The notes: generated from the letters alone by a model not told the origin. Shown: positions 12,580 through 26,105, counted from the first letter of the stretch. The stretch: 64,000 nucleotides of DNA from Opisthocomus hoazin (GCF_030867145.1 NC_134416.1:93783183-93847182); one strand, 5' to 3'. Numbers and translations: made by a program.

Positions 12580-13045
12580 CACAACTCCAGCCGCTTCTAG
12601 GGGATGCTAAGGTGACGCGGGGAGCGAGGCATCCCACCACGAACAGGGAGAGCGAGGCATCCCACCACGAACAGGGAGAGCGAGGCATCCCACCACGGCT
12701 GGAGGACGTGTGCCGCCATTTGCTGCAGCCAAGGGTGCAGCCGGGCACCCCGCTGCCAAGGGGTAGCCCCTGCCAGCCGCCCCTACCCCAGCCCCGCAGC
12801 CGGCCGGGCTGGGGAGCTCGCTGGGCTGAACCCCAACTGCCAGCTTCCAGCTGGAGCAGGTCCCCGGTGTGGCTGAGCGCCGAGACCACGGGGGCGGGGA
12901 GGGCGGGCAGCATGACCCCGCTCGTGGCAACGTTGACTTGGATCGCCATAAGCTGACCGTGAAACCGCATCCCCAAAACGTCTCCCAGGATGGTTCCAGG
13001 AAATCCCCTCCGCCACGGGAAGCACCCCTAGTAGCACAGACCCGA
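12580..13045. other. Secondary CpG-rich patch in E2F3 intron 1
   Basis: About 450 bp with many CpG dinucleotides and GC content well above the neighbouring sequence, beginning with a 28-bp minisatellite (12622-12697) and containing GCCGCCATTT (YY1-like core) near 12712. No first exon is recognisable. It could be an intragenic island, an enhancer, or minisatellite-driven composition. Confidence 0.4.
12622..12697. repeat. 28-bp minisatellite, about 2.7 copies
   Basis: The unit begins GAGCGAGGCATCCCACCACG and ends AACAGGGA. Copies start at 12622, 12650 and 12678; the third is cut after 20 bp. The complete copies are identical, which suggests a recent, possibly length-polymorphic array. Confidence 0.9.
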
Positions 13046-15052
13046 TCCCCAATTCGTCTTTTCCTCCCTACCACAGCAGGCAATGCAGGTTACCCGGACT
13101 ATGAGAGGATTACATCTCATTTTCGAGCACAGGCAGATACAAACTAAAATATCCTCCTGTTCCCTAAGACAAACAGCCATTCCCATGCTGTGAACTGCAC
13201 GGAGCCAACACGTTGGTCTGGGGCACGATGGTGAGGAGCAGCAGGGAGACCTTCGTCCCTCACTCACCCACGGCAGACACCCGTAACGACTGGATTACTT
13301 GGTGCTTCAGTCCCTGCATGAAGCTAGGATCCTGATATGGTATTTAATCCTCTTCTATATGTTATTGTCCTCAGTTACAGTGAATAGTTTACCGAGCAGC
13401 ACAACTGTTTAATAGTAGCACATGACTACTGAATTTAATAATGCTGGAAGCAAGTCTTGTTACGTCTACCCCAGAAGTGTATCTTCAAAGCGTAGCAAGG
13501 AAGAAACTCAACCCATCAGTCAGTAATATTCTCACTCTGCTCTCACAGCTGGAGCTGCATCTATCAAGACGCGCTACAGAAGACTGGGAGAACAAAGATA
13601 ACCAAATGCTACCACCTTTCTTCCTCTCCACCATTGCCTCTCCTAAGGTTGACCACATTTGTGGTTAAATGCAGGGAGTCAAACTTCCTATAAGCAGTGC
13701 CATTACGGTTCCAGATTTCCACTGTGGTTCAGCTGTATCACTGCTCTGGAAAGGCAAACTGGCATAGGCTCAAACCACTGCTCTCGCTCACTAAGGTGAA
13801 AAAATTTCGTATTGCAACTTGTAAAACGTTCCTACCCAAATCGCCTCACTGGCCTGCTTTCTTAAAATTCTCAATACCGAACTTAAAAAAAAAAAATTAA
13901 AACATCACTTTGTTGAACTTGGTAGTCTGGATAAAAACGCTTAGTGAAGGGACTGATGCAATTTCACTGTGCCAGCGGCGAGTTAAACCTGGAGAGGCAG
14001 AAGCCCAGCTCCTCAGGATCCCCAGCGCACGCCTCGTTCCACTGCTCCCGAGAACGTCTCCTGCCCCGCCGTCACAAGCCCCAAGCCCGGATATGCACAT
14101 GTTGTCTTTCTGTCCACGCAATCAAAAGCCTTCATCAGTTCTTTTTCAGTTTGAAGCTCGCATCACTGAGATCAGTGGTCCAATCTCAGCCACAGCCAAG
14201 ATGCTAAATGCAGCTGGCTGATCTGGTAGCAGGTCTAGCAACTTGTCCCCTCAGCAGCCCTCAGACAGCAAGACTGAGGAAGACACAGTCTCCACGAACT
14301 CACAGGCACTCCAAGCATCCACCGGTAAATGCAGCTCCTCACAAGAAGAGAAGCTCCTAGGTTCGTCCTGAAAAAAGGATCAGCTCGTTGCAAACTGGAC
14401 GGTGAGGCATGCTCATTGCTGGAGCATTTTTCTGAAGAGAAAAATCAGGCCAGGTATCACAACCATGTGATGGTAGTTAAAGTAGATCTAAGAAATTCAG
14501 AGTTTCAACTCCACTACTGAAAGCAACGGGAAACTATGAGAAAGCTGACGTTTCTCCACCCCATGCAATTACACGCAAGACCAAGGAAGGAACTGGCCAT
14601 GGGCCTGATCAATATTGCCATCCAAAAGATTCCCATCTCACATGGGTGGGGTGCAGATGCACGTGCATAAAGGTCTCCCCCATGTAGGTGTGCCGCTGCA
14701 TCAGCCCTGCCTTGCATGCCTACCTCAGCAGGTACGCTGGTCTGAACTAAGTTACACTCCACACTTCTCCTCAGAGAAAGGCAGACTGTGGACCTTGCCA
14801 CATTCTTAATTCAAGATAACACCTAATTCAAAATGCTGGCTGGGAAGATCATTGCACTTGCTCCAAGCTGGGGCTCGTGCCCATGCGGCGGTACTCAAAC
14901 ATGAGGCAGAGTGACAAAGACGACAAAAAGCATCGTCTCTGGCATTCAGGGAGAGGTGAAATTCTTGTAGAAGGTGTCCAGCACTACTTTGCAGCAGAAG
15001 GAACGATACATTTTTGTACAATTTGTTCAACATCAACCAAATGGTCTGAGGC
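13046..15052. other. E2F3 intron sequence without recognised features
   Basis: Unique-looking sequence with an A-rich run at about 13886-13904. No exon, RNA gene or transposon was recognised. Confidence 0.45.
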
Positions 15053-15377
15053 TGAATCACAGAATGGCTTGGGTTGGAATGGACCTTAAAGATCATCTGG
15101 TTCCAACCCCCCTGCCATGAGCAGGGACACCTTTCACCAGACCAGGTTGCTCAGAGCTCCATCCAACCCGGCCTTGGACACTGCCAGGGAGGGGGCAGCC
15201 ACAGCTTCTCTGGGCAACCTGTGCCAGTGTTTCACCACCCTCATGGTGAAGAATTGCTTCCTAATATCTAATCTAAATCTGCCCTCTTTTAGTTTAGAGC
15301 CATTCCTCCTTGTCCTATCACTACACACCCTTGTGAAAAGTCCCTTTCCATCCTTCCTGTAGGGTCCTTTCAGGAAT
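15053..15377 (-). mobile_element. CR1 LINE, 3' terminal fragment
   Basis: Starts GAATCACAGAATGGCTTGGG. The minus-strand frame reads GLFTRVCSDRTRRNGSKLKE, FRLDIRKQFFTMRVVKHWHR and LPREAVAAPSLAVSKAGLDG, the CR1 ORF2 C-terminus. Very close in sequence to the copy at 32065-32822, so the same subfamily. 5'-truncated near 15377. Confidence 0.94.
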
Positions 15378-18300
15378 CCAGACAAAGTATCTGACAGAGG
15401 CTTTCCAGGAGGAAAGCAGCCCTTCCAGGACTATCATAGCTGCCAGCCAGCCGACTGTCCCTCACCTTCGAGGCATGACATGCTTGCACGACCAGTGAGA
15501 GAGCTGGGGCTGCCCGGGTGGGCAAGCACATTTGTCTGGAGCTTAGGGCTGTCCCTCTTGTGTCACTTCACTTCTATGCGAAATTCAAGAACTTTAGAAC
15601 TCTTCCAGACCTGTTGGCTTTTTCCATTTCAACAAGGCATCGCCACCAAAGGAGTCAACAGGCAAGCTCAAGTATCTGATATTTTTAGCTAGATATACTA
15701 TAGCATCTCAGAGATGCCTAGAGTTTTCTCCCTGCAGAGGAGATTCCTCCCTTCTCTGTCGCCAGTCCAGCAGAGTTTGGGGGCTGCTCTTCACACGTTG
15801 AGACAACAGAGCTCTTCAAACAGCTGGGAAAACCACGTTTCTCCACTTCATATGAAGCACTGGCAACAAGTATGACGCCTGTCTGGTACAACTGGTGCTG
15901 CTTTCCCCCCCTTGGAGGAAGCAAGGAAATGTGTTCAAAATGGCACTGAGGCAAACGGAAGAGCTAACGCGTAGTCAAGAAAATAAAAACTGGACAAATC
16001 TGAAGGGGAAAACAAAAAGGCTGAAATTCTGATCCTTTCTTACTAAATACAGAATGATTCGGTAACTCTTGATCCACTTGGAGGCAGAAAGACCCCATTT
16101 TGGCCTTAAAGAAAAGAGTCCATCTTCGTCTCTGCATTGCAGATGAGAACAATCACATTTTTGCTTGCTCTGACTTATTGCTAAATTGATTATTCTCCAG
16201 GACTGGGAAGGAGGGGGAAAGGAAGGAGATGGTAAGCACCCTTATAATATTTTTTTAGAGGGTGAAAGAACTGAATGCATCTTACTTTTCCTAGCAACCC
16301 TCTTTCCTAATTCTGAAGCAAATACATCACACTAAGGATAGTACACTGAGCATATGGCTTTCTCTGAATAAGGGGAATTTGCCTGCCTACAGGCTTGCTT
16401 TTCATTTCTCTCTTTTTTTTAATTAAATATGTCAGTCTCTGGAATTCCCTACATATTCCAGCTCACAGCAAAGTGGATTTCTGTACCCACCCCCCAAAAA
16501 AAACAACAAAAAAGCTTTATTAGTATTAACTTATTTCTGTTCACAGAAGGCTGTACCTAAGCTTAATATCTAGCCAACGCCACGCAACCTGTTCACTACT
16601 GTTGCATTCCCTTCCCACATATTCAGCAAAAGCTGATGATGTTACCGAGACGAGGAAAGTGAAGGACTTCAGCATCCCAAGGCCAGCAGCAACATGAAGA
16701 GCATCTTTAGAGAACGGGTCACAAGCAAACAATGTTGGAGGCCTCCAAAGGATCTTGCACCTTTCTTTAACACCTTTCTCATGAACACCTACAAAGCGCA
16801 TGGCTCCAAGCGCAGCACCTCATGGGATATGTTTTCATTTTGCCATTTCCTTCTCCATGCACAAGGCACCCTGTGTTGCATGGTCTAGACTTTGAATGCT
16901 CCCTGGTCTTTCTGTAGTGCCGCTGAAGCGGAGGACCACGGGGAGGGATGCTGCTAACCCCTAGAGAGCTGGAAGAGCCTTCCTGCAGGGGCCTCGCAGG
17001 CTCCCGGTTGCGAAGCGGTTGTTGCGAGGGCCCTGAGGAGAGGGGAATGCCCCCTGAAGAACCTCGCTCCCCTACCTGCAATCCAAGGAGGCAGCTGGTG
17101 GCAAGGCACAGAAGACAATGGCAGAGAAGTTTGCAACGGTCTGCATTTTTTTAAGGTAAAAAACGAGCAACAAAAATGTGACTAGCGATTGAAATCAGAA
17201 AGGAAACTGAAGTGGTTTTATAGAAAGAAGTGTGAACCAAAGTCATATCAAAAGCCACCTGAATTTTTCTTTGGCTATCATGTGCCATTTCCCATGTTCA
17301 TTGATGTCATCTTCGCGGTGTCAGTTTTCAAGAGAACAATTCTCGGCTCAGCACGACAGAACAGTAATACCAACGGGCATGCGGAACATTAGCATGTTAT
17401 AAATAAACTGCTAATTTGAGGTGGGAAAAGATCATCAAGGCAGTTCTTATGATTAAGAACCAGAGAAAGAAAATGAGCAACTTGCTTATGCTTTCAGGAC
17501 ACTGCTTTTTCACAAAAAGGGCTTTTTCTAACCCCCAGTTCCTGAGGGGAAAAAAGAATAAGCCCAGTGAAACACCCACTGTCAAGACAAAGCAGCCGGT
17601 GAAAATGCTATTATAATTTTTAAAGCCCTCCCTGCCCCCACCTCAAGTAGCAAGTTGTCTTTTCTACCGGCTGAAGAGCTTTGTGCTTAAAAAGAGTACT
17701 ACAGCAGAGTTGTGAAGTTTCGGCTTCCTCTCACCCGACTCGCAGTTTTACGTAACCCCCAAGAGACATTTTTAGGCTGCAGATCCCGCGCAGCCGAAAA
17801 AAAAAAAAAAAAAGAGAAGGAGGTGCAGAACTATTATACAGCAACTTGGATCTGGGTTACTTGGAGCTGCTCGATAAAAGTCTTGCCATGAAAAGTAAAA
17901 CTTTATTCTGCCGAGCCGACGGCCAGCATTATCCGTGCTCGCCATAGCCCTGATCACCCCCCTCCGTCTGCCCCGCGTGGGGTTCCCTTCCCACCCCGGC
18001 CCCGGTCTGCAAGGACAGATAACGCCCCGCCGCGACACGGCTGCCACCTCGGGTATTATTTCTGCACCACGCCGGCATTGTCGCTCTTTACCAGCGTGCC
18101 ACTTACTAAGCAACAGTATAAAAATTTCTGCGAATATCTATGTTGGCCACGAGCGGGGATAATGGCCTCATTGCCATAGCCCTGATAAAAGCTCCAACAA
18201 GACAGCTTTCAGATATCGCCAGACAAAAGCCTTCTGTGAGAGCTGCAACCAACATCAATTCCCGCTATGCGAAGACATTAGACAAAGTGTGAACTAGCTT

Positions 18301-21300
18301 ACTGTACGGGGACAAAAAACTGACTGTCAACGTGTAGGACCGACGCTGCCTGAAAACACGACGCTGGCAAGGCAAAATAACACCAGCGTACATACGTGGT
18401 CATTGCCATTTAATTCCAGAGTTCGCAGCACAAGAAAACAAGGACTGAAGGCACTATTAGGTTCGTAGCCTCGCTCAAGACATTATAATTCCATATAATT
18501 CCATTTCCAGCATCTCTGGTTGGAAAAACGACCTTAAAACCAGCAGATGTTAAAAAAGCCTAAGCAGAGGGTGAAGGAAAGCCCAGTTTCCATTACAGAA
18601 GCAGTCAGAGAATGCAGCAAACCCTTCAGACCCGCACCTTAAAGCATGTATTTTCCAGTACACCACAGACAACCTGATACACGGGAACGGCCACTCCATG
18701 CACGGTACAAGATGAGACCCTTTCTGCACATCATTTCATATTTTTACATACTTATCTGTGGTAGCACTCAGAAAGCCCGAAGCCTACTGTCAACTTCAAC
18801 AGACCGTACCAATATAAATGCTGGGCCAAGAGGTTACTTTTTTACTTCCAGACCTGAAATTTGCCAGATGGCACCTCTTAAATGGGAGTCTAGGTAGGAG
18901 GGATGCAAGCAATTTGTTTCTGAACAACATGCCAGGCAAATTGGAAAGCGAAGTTCCACAGAGAGCATAGTACAGTCGCCCTGCGAAGAACTGTTTCCCT
19001 CTAAAATTACATCGGTACTTGGAAATGTGTAAAAATCCAGAAATCCTACAGCGCAGATTCAGTGGCTGGCAGAAAAAAAACAAATTGTATCTGTTACTGC
19101 ACTCCAATTTTAGCAAGATTTTGTAACTTCAGGGTAGAACCAAAATTAAGAGCAAGTCCTATTTAGAGAGAACGAGTACAGTGGATTGATAAGCCTGACT
19201 CAGTATATAAAAATTTGATTCTTGCAGTGCATGGTGACAGCCACCATGGAGTCCTAACCCAGAGACTCTTAATGTCACCTTAATTAACAAGGAAGGAAGT
19301 TTGCCAATGAGTTTCTTCCCCCGCCCCGCTTTCTAGCAGCGTTATGCAACGTGCAACAACCTTTGAACCAACAGCTGTACAACAACCAAAAAAAAAAACC
19401 AACCCCAAAACACAGAAGAGCATTGTAAATAGGAGAAAGGCTTTCAAGAAGTTCATTAATGAAAATTACTCCTAGAATCTATGCAGACATTAACCAGCAC
19501 ACCACACCACAGCTTGGAGCAGGAATGCTGGAGCTAAAACAGTCAAGGCCTAAGCAGACACCTCTTGTTGGTGCAGACACCCCAATACGATCTATTTTTA
19601 CCGAAAATAGCTGTTCACATGTTTTCTACAAGTTTTCACAGATCTCTGCAAAACAACTAGCGGCTTGCAACGTCTGTGTGATGAGGCTCTAAAATCCCAT
19701 TGTAAAGATATAGAAATGAAAGTTAAAATAATAACAGCCTCTGCGTTAAACAGTGCCTTGCTCATACGAACCCGGAGATACCAAGGGCTCCACATCTGCA
19801 GTGCTGCCAGCGGACATCGCAGGGAGCACCCAATACCTTCCCAAAGCTCGGGTCCTAGGCGCTTGCGGTGGGGCACCTGAAGACGCCATCAGCCTTGGGT
19901 GGTGGACACCGCTGGGCCCAGGCACAGCCACGTGCAAGTCGGGTGAAGTCCTGAAGGTGGATGCAGGTGATCAAATGAAGTCTCCCACTTCTAAACGAAG
20001 TGACAGACGGGGCACTGGTTTTACTTCCAGAGGCAGGAATACACAAAAGCCATACTTGCCCCCATAGCGGAGTCGCAGAAGAGCTGCCGGCTGATTCTGG
20101 ACAGGCGATGGCCAGTGCTCCACCTCTCCTTCCCAGCTCAGCCCGAGGCCAAAGGCCTTTGGCACAGAAGCCCAAAAGCTGCCGGGCACGCAGGGGTGGC
20201 CGAGCTGGCCTGCGAGGTGTCACGTCGCGGCAGGTCAGGTCCACCACTGCTCGCCTTCAGGAGCGGGGCAGGAGAGACGCCACACGCGCCACCAACCTTG
20301 GGCAAGTTCGGTCTGCAAACTACCGACACGTTCACGATGTATTCACACATGTGTAAGAGGAAGGCTAAAAATACGTGAAGAACACCCCTACCACACGGCA
20401 GAGGCCATTTTTAGCATCAACATCTCGACAAACTCTTGCCTTCTCCCTCTACAGGGCCTGCGGACGGTAATATTTACCACGGCTCACACCGAGCCCACAA
20501 GGCATGAAGAACTCCAGGAGATCCAGCAAACGGCAGCACCATCCAAGCAGACAGCACAGTACTTCAGGAGACACCCATGCCAGGCACAGCACTTCCAAGT
20601 GTGGTTTTGGACCAACTTGCTTGAGGAAAACATCAGTGAAATAGTTCCCTTTTAAAGAAGTGATAAATGGGGCAGGTTTGCCAAGTCTGCCTTCGAGCAG
20701 AAGACAGAACTGAAATGGAAAGCGAGTCCAAATACTTCACCAGCAGCACCTCAAGTGCTGCAGGAGCCCCGTCCCGCCGGCACCAGCAGCCGCCCTCCCA
20801 CCGCAGGCCGCTGCCCCGGGCACGCGAAGGGGGTTTCTTCTCCCCGCAGCAGCAAACGCAACGCTGCTCTGGAAAAAGAACGCAGGAAGCGATTCACTCT
20901 GCCAGCCAAAACAAAAGCCCGAAGTCCAACTTAGTCATTTGTACGGAGGAGAGCTGCCACCATCTCTACACACGCCGTGCTGCCAGCTGTAAAGGAGATT
21001 ATTTGCAGAGGCTGTAAAACCCGCAGATTTAGTTACACGAAGAAGAGCTTTCTATCTCCCAAAGCCTTGCCCTGGGCACGGCTGGATCTATGTTACCATC
21101 ATCGGTGCAAGGAGCCCGTCCAAGCTGAAGTCACGGTCTCCAACCCACCCTCAGCAGGCAGCTCCTCCACAAGCCGGGACCAAAGCCTGAGCCACCCTCC
21201 CGCCCCTCCGCACCAGCACCGACCCTGCCACCAGAGCCACGGCCATCAGCCCAGCACACGCTTTCAGAAGCGAAGCCTGAAGGCTTGAAAAGTGTCGTAC

Positions 21301-24300
21301 CTGAAGCTACCAAACGAAGCTCACATCTTTGTCTCTCACCCGATTCCCCTCTCGGTGCTCTTGGACAGGCAGGGCGGGATGGATCCCCCTCCAGCAGCCA
21401 CCCCAGACCTACGGCCCCGCACAGGACAGGGCCTCCAAAGAGGAACGGTGCTACTTCGTTTTCGCAACCTACGCTTCGTAATGAGCCGTTCCCACAGTAG
21501 TTGAGCACGCTCAGCCCCTCCGCTCCACACCTCCCCTTGCCCACCCAGGGCCAGGTTAAGACCCTGTGGAGCCAGCTGGCTCTGAAAGGTTCTCTGGCTC
21601 CTGCTAGGCCTGCAAAGTGGGTCCACCATGCCTTCAAAACATCTTCCAAAGCCAGCAAAGCCACCAAAGGCTTGGCAAATACAAGCTCGCTACTAACAGC
21701 CATGTCTGTTTTCAAAGATCACGTGATTCTTTTATAAAAGGACACGTCTATTTTAACATTAATGGCCTTCATTTCAGTAGAAATGAGATGATCTATCACT
21801 CCTCAGCTTGGAGAAGACAACTGAGGACAGAAGATAACGTATCATAAAATGTGCTGAAGAACTTGCATGAGGAAATAATTTTCCCCTACCACAACATGAG
21901 ACTATGGACGGCAAGTTTGACAAGAAAAAAGGCAGGCAGAAACAAAATTCTTTTCTTTCTTCCATACAAGACAACTAAATCCTACTCTCTCCAAGCGAGC
22001 AGGAGAGGGGCTGTCCTGTGCAAGCCCCTCTTCCTGTGCTCCTTCCTCAAACATTTGCCACAGCCATAGTCAGAGCAGTACTAGGAGAACCTTTCATCTT
22101 GCAAAATACAGCGTTTCCTTAAGTTTAAAGATTTTTTTTTTTTAAATGCTCGTACATAGCTCACAAATGAGCACGCTGTAAAGACGAACAGAGCAGCAGC
22201 AACGTACCTGGGATAAAACGAGGGGAAAGAAAACCCCTTCAGTTGCTCAGTCAGTTGAAGCAGCCTGTACAGAAGAACAAACTGCTCCTAAGGTGACCCA
22301 TACCCAGCCTCTGGCAAGCAGGCTGGTGGCAGAAGGAAAGTACCTTCATGGTGAGAACAGGCAAGACCAATGTCGGCAAACCGCGGCTCGGTGAGCCGCT
22401 CTAACACCTGAACACCACTGCATGGCAAAGCTCCTGCCTCCTTCCTTCACCTCAGGCCATGCATGCCCAATACCTACAGCACGCCAGAACTAACGCTCAC
22501 CAGACCCAGCCATTTTACCTTGTTAAAGCCGAAAAAAAACCAACCCACCAGCGCAGCTGGATGCTCCCCAAGCAGAGGGGAGGGAAGAGCACTGCCAGGA
22601 CAGGGGTAGGGTAAAGGAGGTGCTCCAGAGGAGACGGCGAGGGAGAAGCAAGCCTACTCCTTCCAGCAAGTCAAGCCTCTGAGTGGCTCAGCCGCTCGTG
22701 GAAGCCTGCCAGCAGCCCTTATCAGCGCAGGGGGACAAACCTCTCGTACTTGGGAAGCTCTGGTGCAGATGGAGCCACACCAGCACCGCTGGGCTCTGCG
22801 CAAGGATAGTGAAGCCGCCACCAGCAAGCGCAGCAAGCTACAGACTCTCCCTGTAGAATTTTACTAGGGTGCCTGCTCTCCACTAGATGCTCGTGGGCAC
22901 AGATAGGGCAATCGGGATTGATGCCTCTTTGAACTCTCTCCAGGCAGCTGGGCCAAAGGACCATGTGGTACCTCCTTGGGCTCAGGAGCAGCCTCTTGCT
23001 GGAGGAGATGGGTTTCAACCAAAGAAATTCCCTTCAGTGCTATGCGAAAAGCAAAGGCCCCAGACTCACGCTAGCATTCATTCCTAGTGACACAAGCTAT
23101 GGGGGAAAGAAGTATGAAAACAGGGTCTGAGCATGAAAATGCCTGCGTCTCCACAGACCAAACCTTTGTGTTTCTGCAAAATAAAGAAAAGCTCCTAGTG
23201 AACAACCCCATTTCTTTACGCAGCTGAGAGGTTTTTCTCCCATACCTTAAATCCTTGCTCAGTGGCTATGTCCCCTTCGGCCCGCTCCTTTACCCAACAC
23301 CTAGGAGAAAGGTTGTGCGCTAGCCCAGTTTTCTCCCCTTCCAGCTGTGACCGGCTGAGAAGAAGGGAGGAAGAGGTGCTTTCTGAACCACCAGAAAAAT
23401 GAGAGAGGTGCTAAGTATTCAGTTTGGAAATGTAAATCCTCCCGCCCCCTTCTGAAGTATGCCGAACCAGCCTCTCCACGGCTCATGTCATCTAAAGGCC
23501 ACAGGAGTTCTCTAAAGATATTCTTGTTAAGAGGATTTAGCCCCTTTTAAAAAGGACTTAACATGTGGGTGGTGTCTCCATTTAAGCATTTTCTCATGGC
23601 TAAGAAAATGGCCCTCTTCTTAAAGGGCTTATCATTATAACCCAAAGACAGCAAGAAATTCTCCACTGTTTGGATTGGAAACATTCCGAGCAGCTCGCTT
23701 TTGCAGCAGCCCCATTTTTAAGCACCAGGCTTTGCAAATGGTAGTGACTTTCCCACACCGAGCGCGAAGCCAACGCCAGCGAGAACGCTTTCAGGGCACC
23801 TCGTCAAACACCGATTTCTCCCACGTTTTCACCGGGAGCCAAGTCAAGTCGCAAGCTCGCTGCCACCAAAATGCAACGGGGGCACTACCCCTGCACCTTC
23901 TCCCCAGCCACCACCTCCCCTCCATGGTCCCCGGCACTCACCACACCTCCCATGAGCTGGGTCAACCTGCCCACCCAGCAGAAAACCTTCATTTATTTAT
24001 TTATTTTGGCCAGGGTTCATCTTCCATCCCGGGAAGGCTGCGATTCCGGCAGGGAAGCCGGGAAGCGGCACCGGCCCCCGGCACGGCGCAGGGGAGGACG
24101 CGGGGGACAGGACCCCTGCCCCTCGCAGCCAGCAGCGCCGGCCCCATCTCTGGAGGCTCGGGCTTTCCCCAGGAGCTCAAGGCGATGGTCGCTTCGCAGG
24201 GGTTAATTCTTCGTTACCGCTTGTGTTTAAGCCACGGCAGGTGGTTCAGATCTGCCCAGCAACACTTTCCATTAACTCCACCGGAATCATGAAGAAGCTC

Positions 24301-25829
24301 CTCAGGTTGAAAGGGCGGCCAGCCTGGGCCACTGCCTCACCGGGGGGGGGACAAAGCCCGGTTAGCAACCCTGGGCCGCAGGACCCACCACGACGGGGCG
24401 AGGAGCAGGAGTTGGACAGTCCGGAGACACCTGTGCAGGAGACGGAGGACTGCGCAGCCTCGTCTCTCCGCGGCCGGAGCTGCCTGTTGTTACGGACTGG
24501 GCCACCTTTCAAGACTTCTCCAGCACGGTTACACTTACCACAGATAAAGTCACTAATGAATTCCCAGGGGGGAAGCAGCTTACTTTGCCAAAAAAAACCC
24601 AACTTTTTCTTTTGCTGGTACGGTCGAGCACCTCCCGGAACAGCCTAAACTGCCGTACCGACTCTTTCCCACTGATACCATATTTATATTTGGAAGCGAC
24701 GGGTGGGCTGCCAGCGCAGCGACATCTGCAAAGACAGAGTATTCTCAGAACCCCAACCAGCGCAGGTGTGCTGGCCAAAGTTTAGGCTTATCCCGACAGC
24801 CTTTCGCATAGCGGGGCCCTCCTCTCAGCTGGGGGTCCCAGTCTCCACGCACTACTTGCGACTCAGCTGATCAAGGGCTAAATTGATATTGGTGCCGCTC
24901 GCCCGAGCTCGCCGCCCCAACCACGCAGCGTTTTCTCGCTCCTCTTTCAGGCTGCGATACCAGTTTCTCAAAAAACGCTTCAGCTAGGAGCCAACCAGAA
25001 ATTTTGGGGGAAACGAGGTGGGAGCCGGAGAGCTGCCGACGGGCTGGGTGGCCCCCGCGCCGAGCTGCCCGCGGGGCTGGGACACAGCAGGGCACCGGGG
25101 TGCTGCAGCCGGACCCCCCCGAAGGACGGGGCCGCGGCAGCCCAGCGCGGCTCCCCGAGGGGCTCCCGGGGCAGAGTGGGATGCGCAGCCCCTCTCCTGA
25201 TCGCCCTGGGTGGGTGCCAGCCCGCATCTACGGACACCACCGGCCTCACCGCTCTCTTCCTCCCTCACCCGGCATCTCTCACCAAAATAAACATGGGGGT
25301 TGAGGGTATGCAACAAACTCACAACTCGCGTGGGGACCTTTTTTGGCAGGCAGAGCCCAAAATTGCCTTCCTGCTCCCAAACCGTTAAGGGGGGAAGGAG
25401 CCTTCCTTAGGTGCTTACGGCCAGGAGTTCCTCCCTTTAGAGAGGCGAATGTTATAACCAGAAAAACAAACAAAAAAAAAAGTGGTAAATCCATGTTTGA
25501 AGGTCTTGCAGCACCCATTAAGGAGAAATTTTAGGGGTCCTCCATGACACCAACATCCCTCCCACCAAGCCACAAAAGCCTGTAGAGTTACTCTCCCAGA
25601 ATCACCCCGTGACATACGCTCCTCTTTGTGTTTGCTTAACGCCACCTTCTAGGAACGGAGCCTTCGCGTTAGGGACAGCCAAATATTTACAAAGCAGCTT
25701 GGACCAGCCAGCCTGACACCGCTCACCGCCGGGAGACGCCGAAGACCAGGGGCACTGAAAAATCGATTATCTTTTATAGCGAAGGTTCTTATTATATTAA
25801 AAAAAAAAAAAAAAGCTTCGGATGGGATC
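15378..25829. other. E2F3 intron sequence, mostly unrecognised
   Basis: Ten kilobases with no transposon that I recognise. It contains GC-rich patches (about 19790-20330, 20750-21650, 23690-25250) that produce long overlapping frames on both strands, for example 21131-21715 and 23675-24292. These have low-complexity translations, no family similarity and no conserved motif, and are judged non-coding. A GATA-motif cluster near 17940-18220 and an A17 run near 17798-17815 are the only distinct local features. Confidence 0.4.
17930..18225. promoter_or_regulatory. Possible enhancer: cluster of GATA-type motifs
   Basis: Within about 300 bp there are AGATAAC (18017-18023), a TATC (18135-18138, GATA on the minus strand), GGATAATGG (18157-18165), TGATAAA (18184-18190) and AGATATCG (18211-18218). 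An exact 14-bp repeat, GCCATAGCCCTGAT, occurs at 17941 and again at 18173. Composition alone cannot show function; this is a guess to be tested by conservation. Confidence 0.2.
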
Positions 25830-25990
25830 TGACGAGCCTTGAAACTCCTGCTGCCACCTTGGCACCCGACACCTGCGAAAACCCCGGGCAGGGTGGGCAG
25901 CTCCTGCCGGCTCCCCGACTCTCCACCGCTTCCCCAGCCACCCCTCGCAAGAAGTATTTCAGAATTACAGCAGCATCCCCATCGCCTGGG

Positions 25991-26011
25991 CCAGCACCCA
26001 CTGGGTGCTGG
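25991..26011. repeat. Short palindrome next to the large hairpin
   Basis: CCAGCACCCA, one base, then TGGGTGCTGG: 10-bp perfect arms with a 1-nt centre, directly before the larger inverted repeat at 26014-26105. Confidence 0.85.
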
Positions 26012-26013
26012 GT

Positions 26014-26105
26014 GGGGGTCGCGGAGGCCGGGGGGGGGGGGGGGGGGGGCGGCTCACCTGCGGGCAGGTGAGCCGCCCCCCCCCCCCCCGGCCTCCGCGA
26101 CCCCC
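26014..26105. repeat. Large inverted repeat (hairpin) in the E2F3 CpG island
   Basis: Left arm 26014-26060 (GGGGGTCGCGGAGGCC, G-run to 26049, CGGCTCACCTG). Loop CGGG at 26061-26064. Right arm 26065-26105 is the exact reverse complement except that its C-run has 14 bases against 20 G on the left. Arms are 41-47 nt. Because of the symmetry, CAG|GTGAG, a consensus splice donor, appears on both strands. It lies about 230-320 nt after the exon 1b donor. Confidence 0.9.

Noticed and set aside
21131..21715. 194-codon minus-strand open frame
   Set aside because: GC-rich patch with frames open on both strands, no family similarity and a composition (Gly/Arg/Ser) typical of chance frames.
23675..24648. 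Two plus-strand open frames of 205 and 141 codons
   Set aside because: GC-rich sequence with overlapping frames on the opposite strand, no recognised motif, and on the strand opposite to the host gene.
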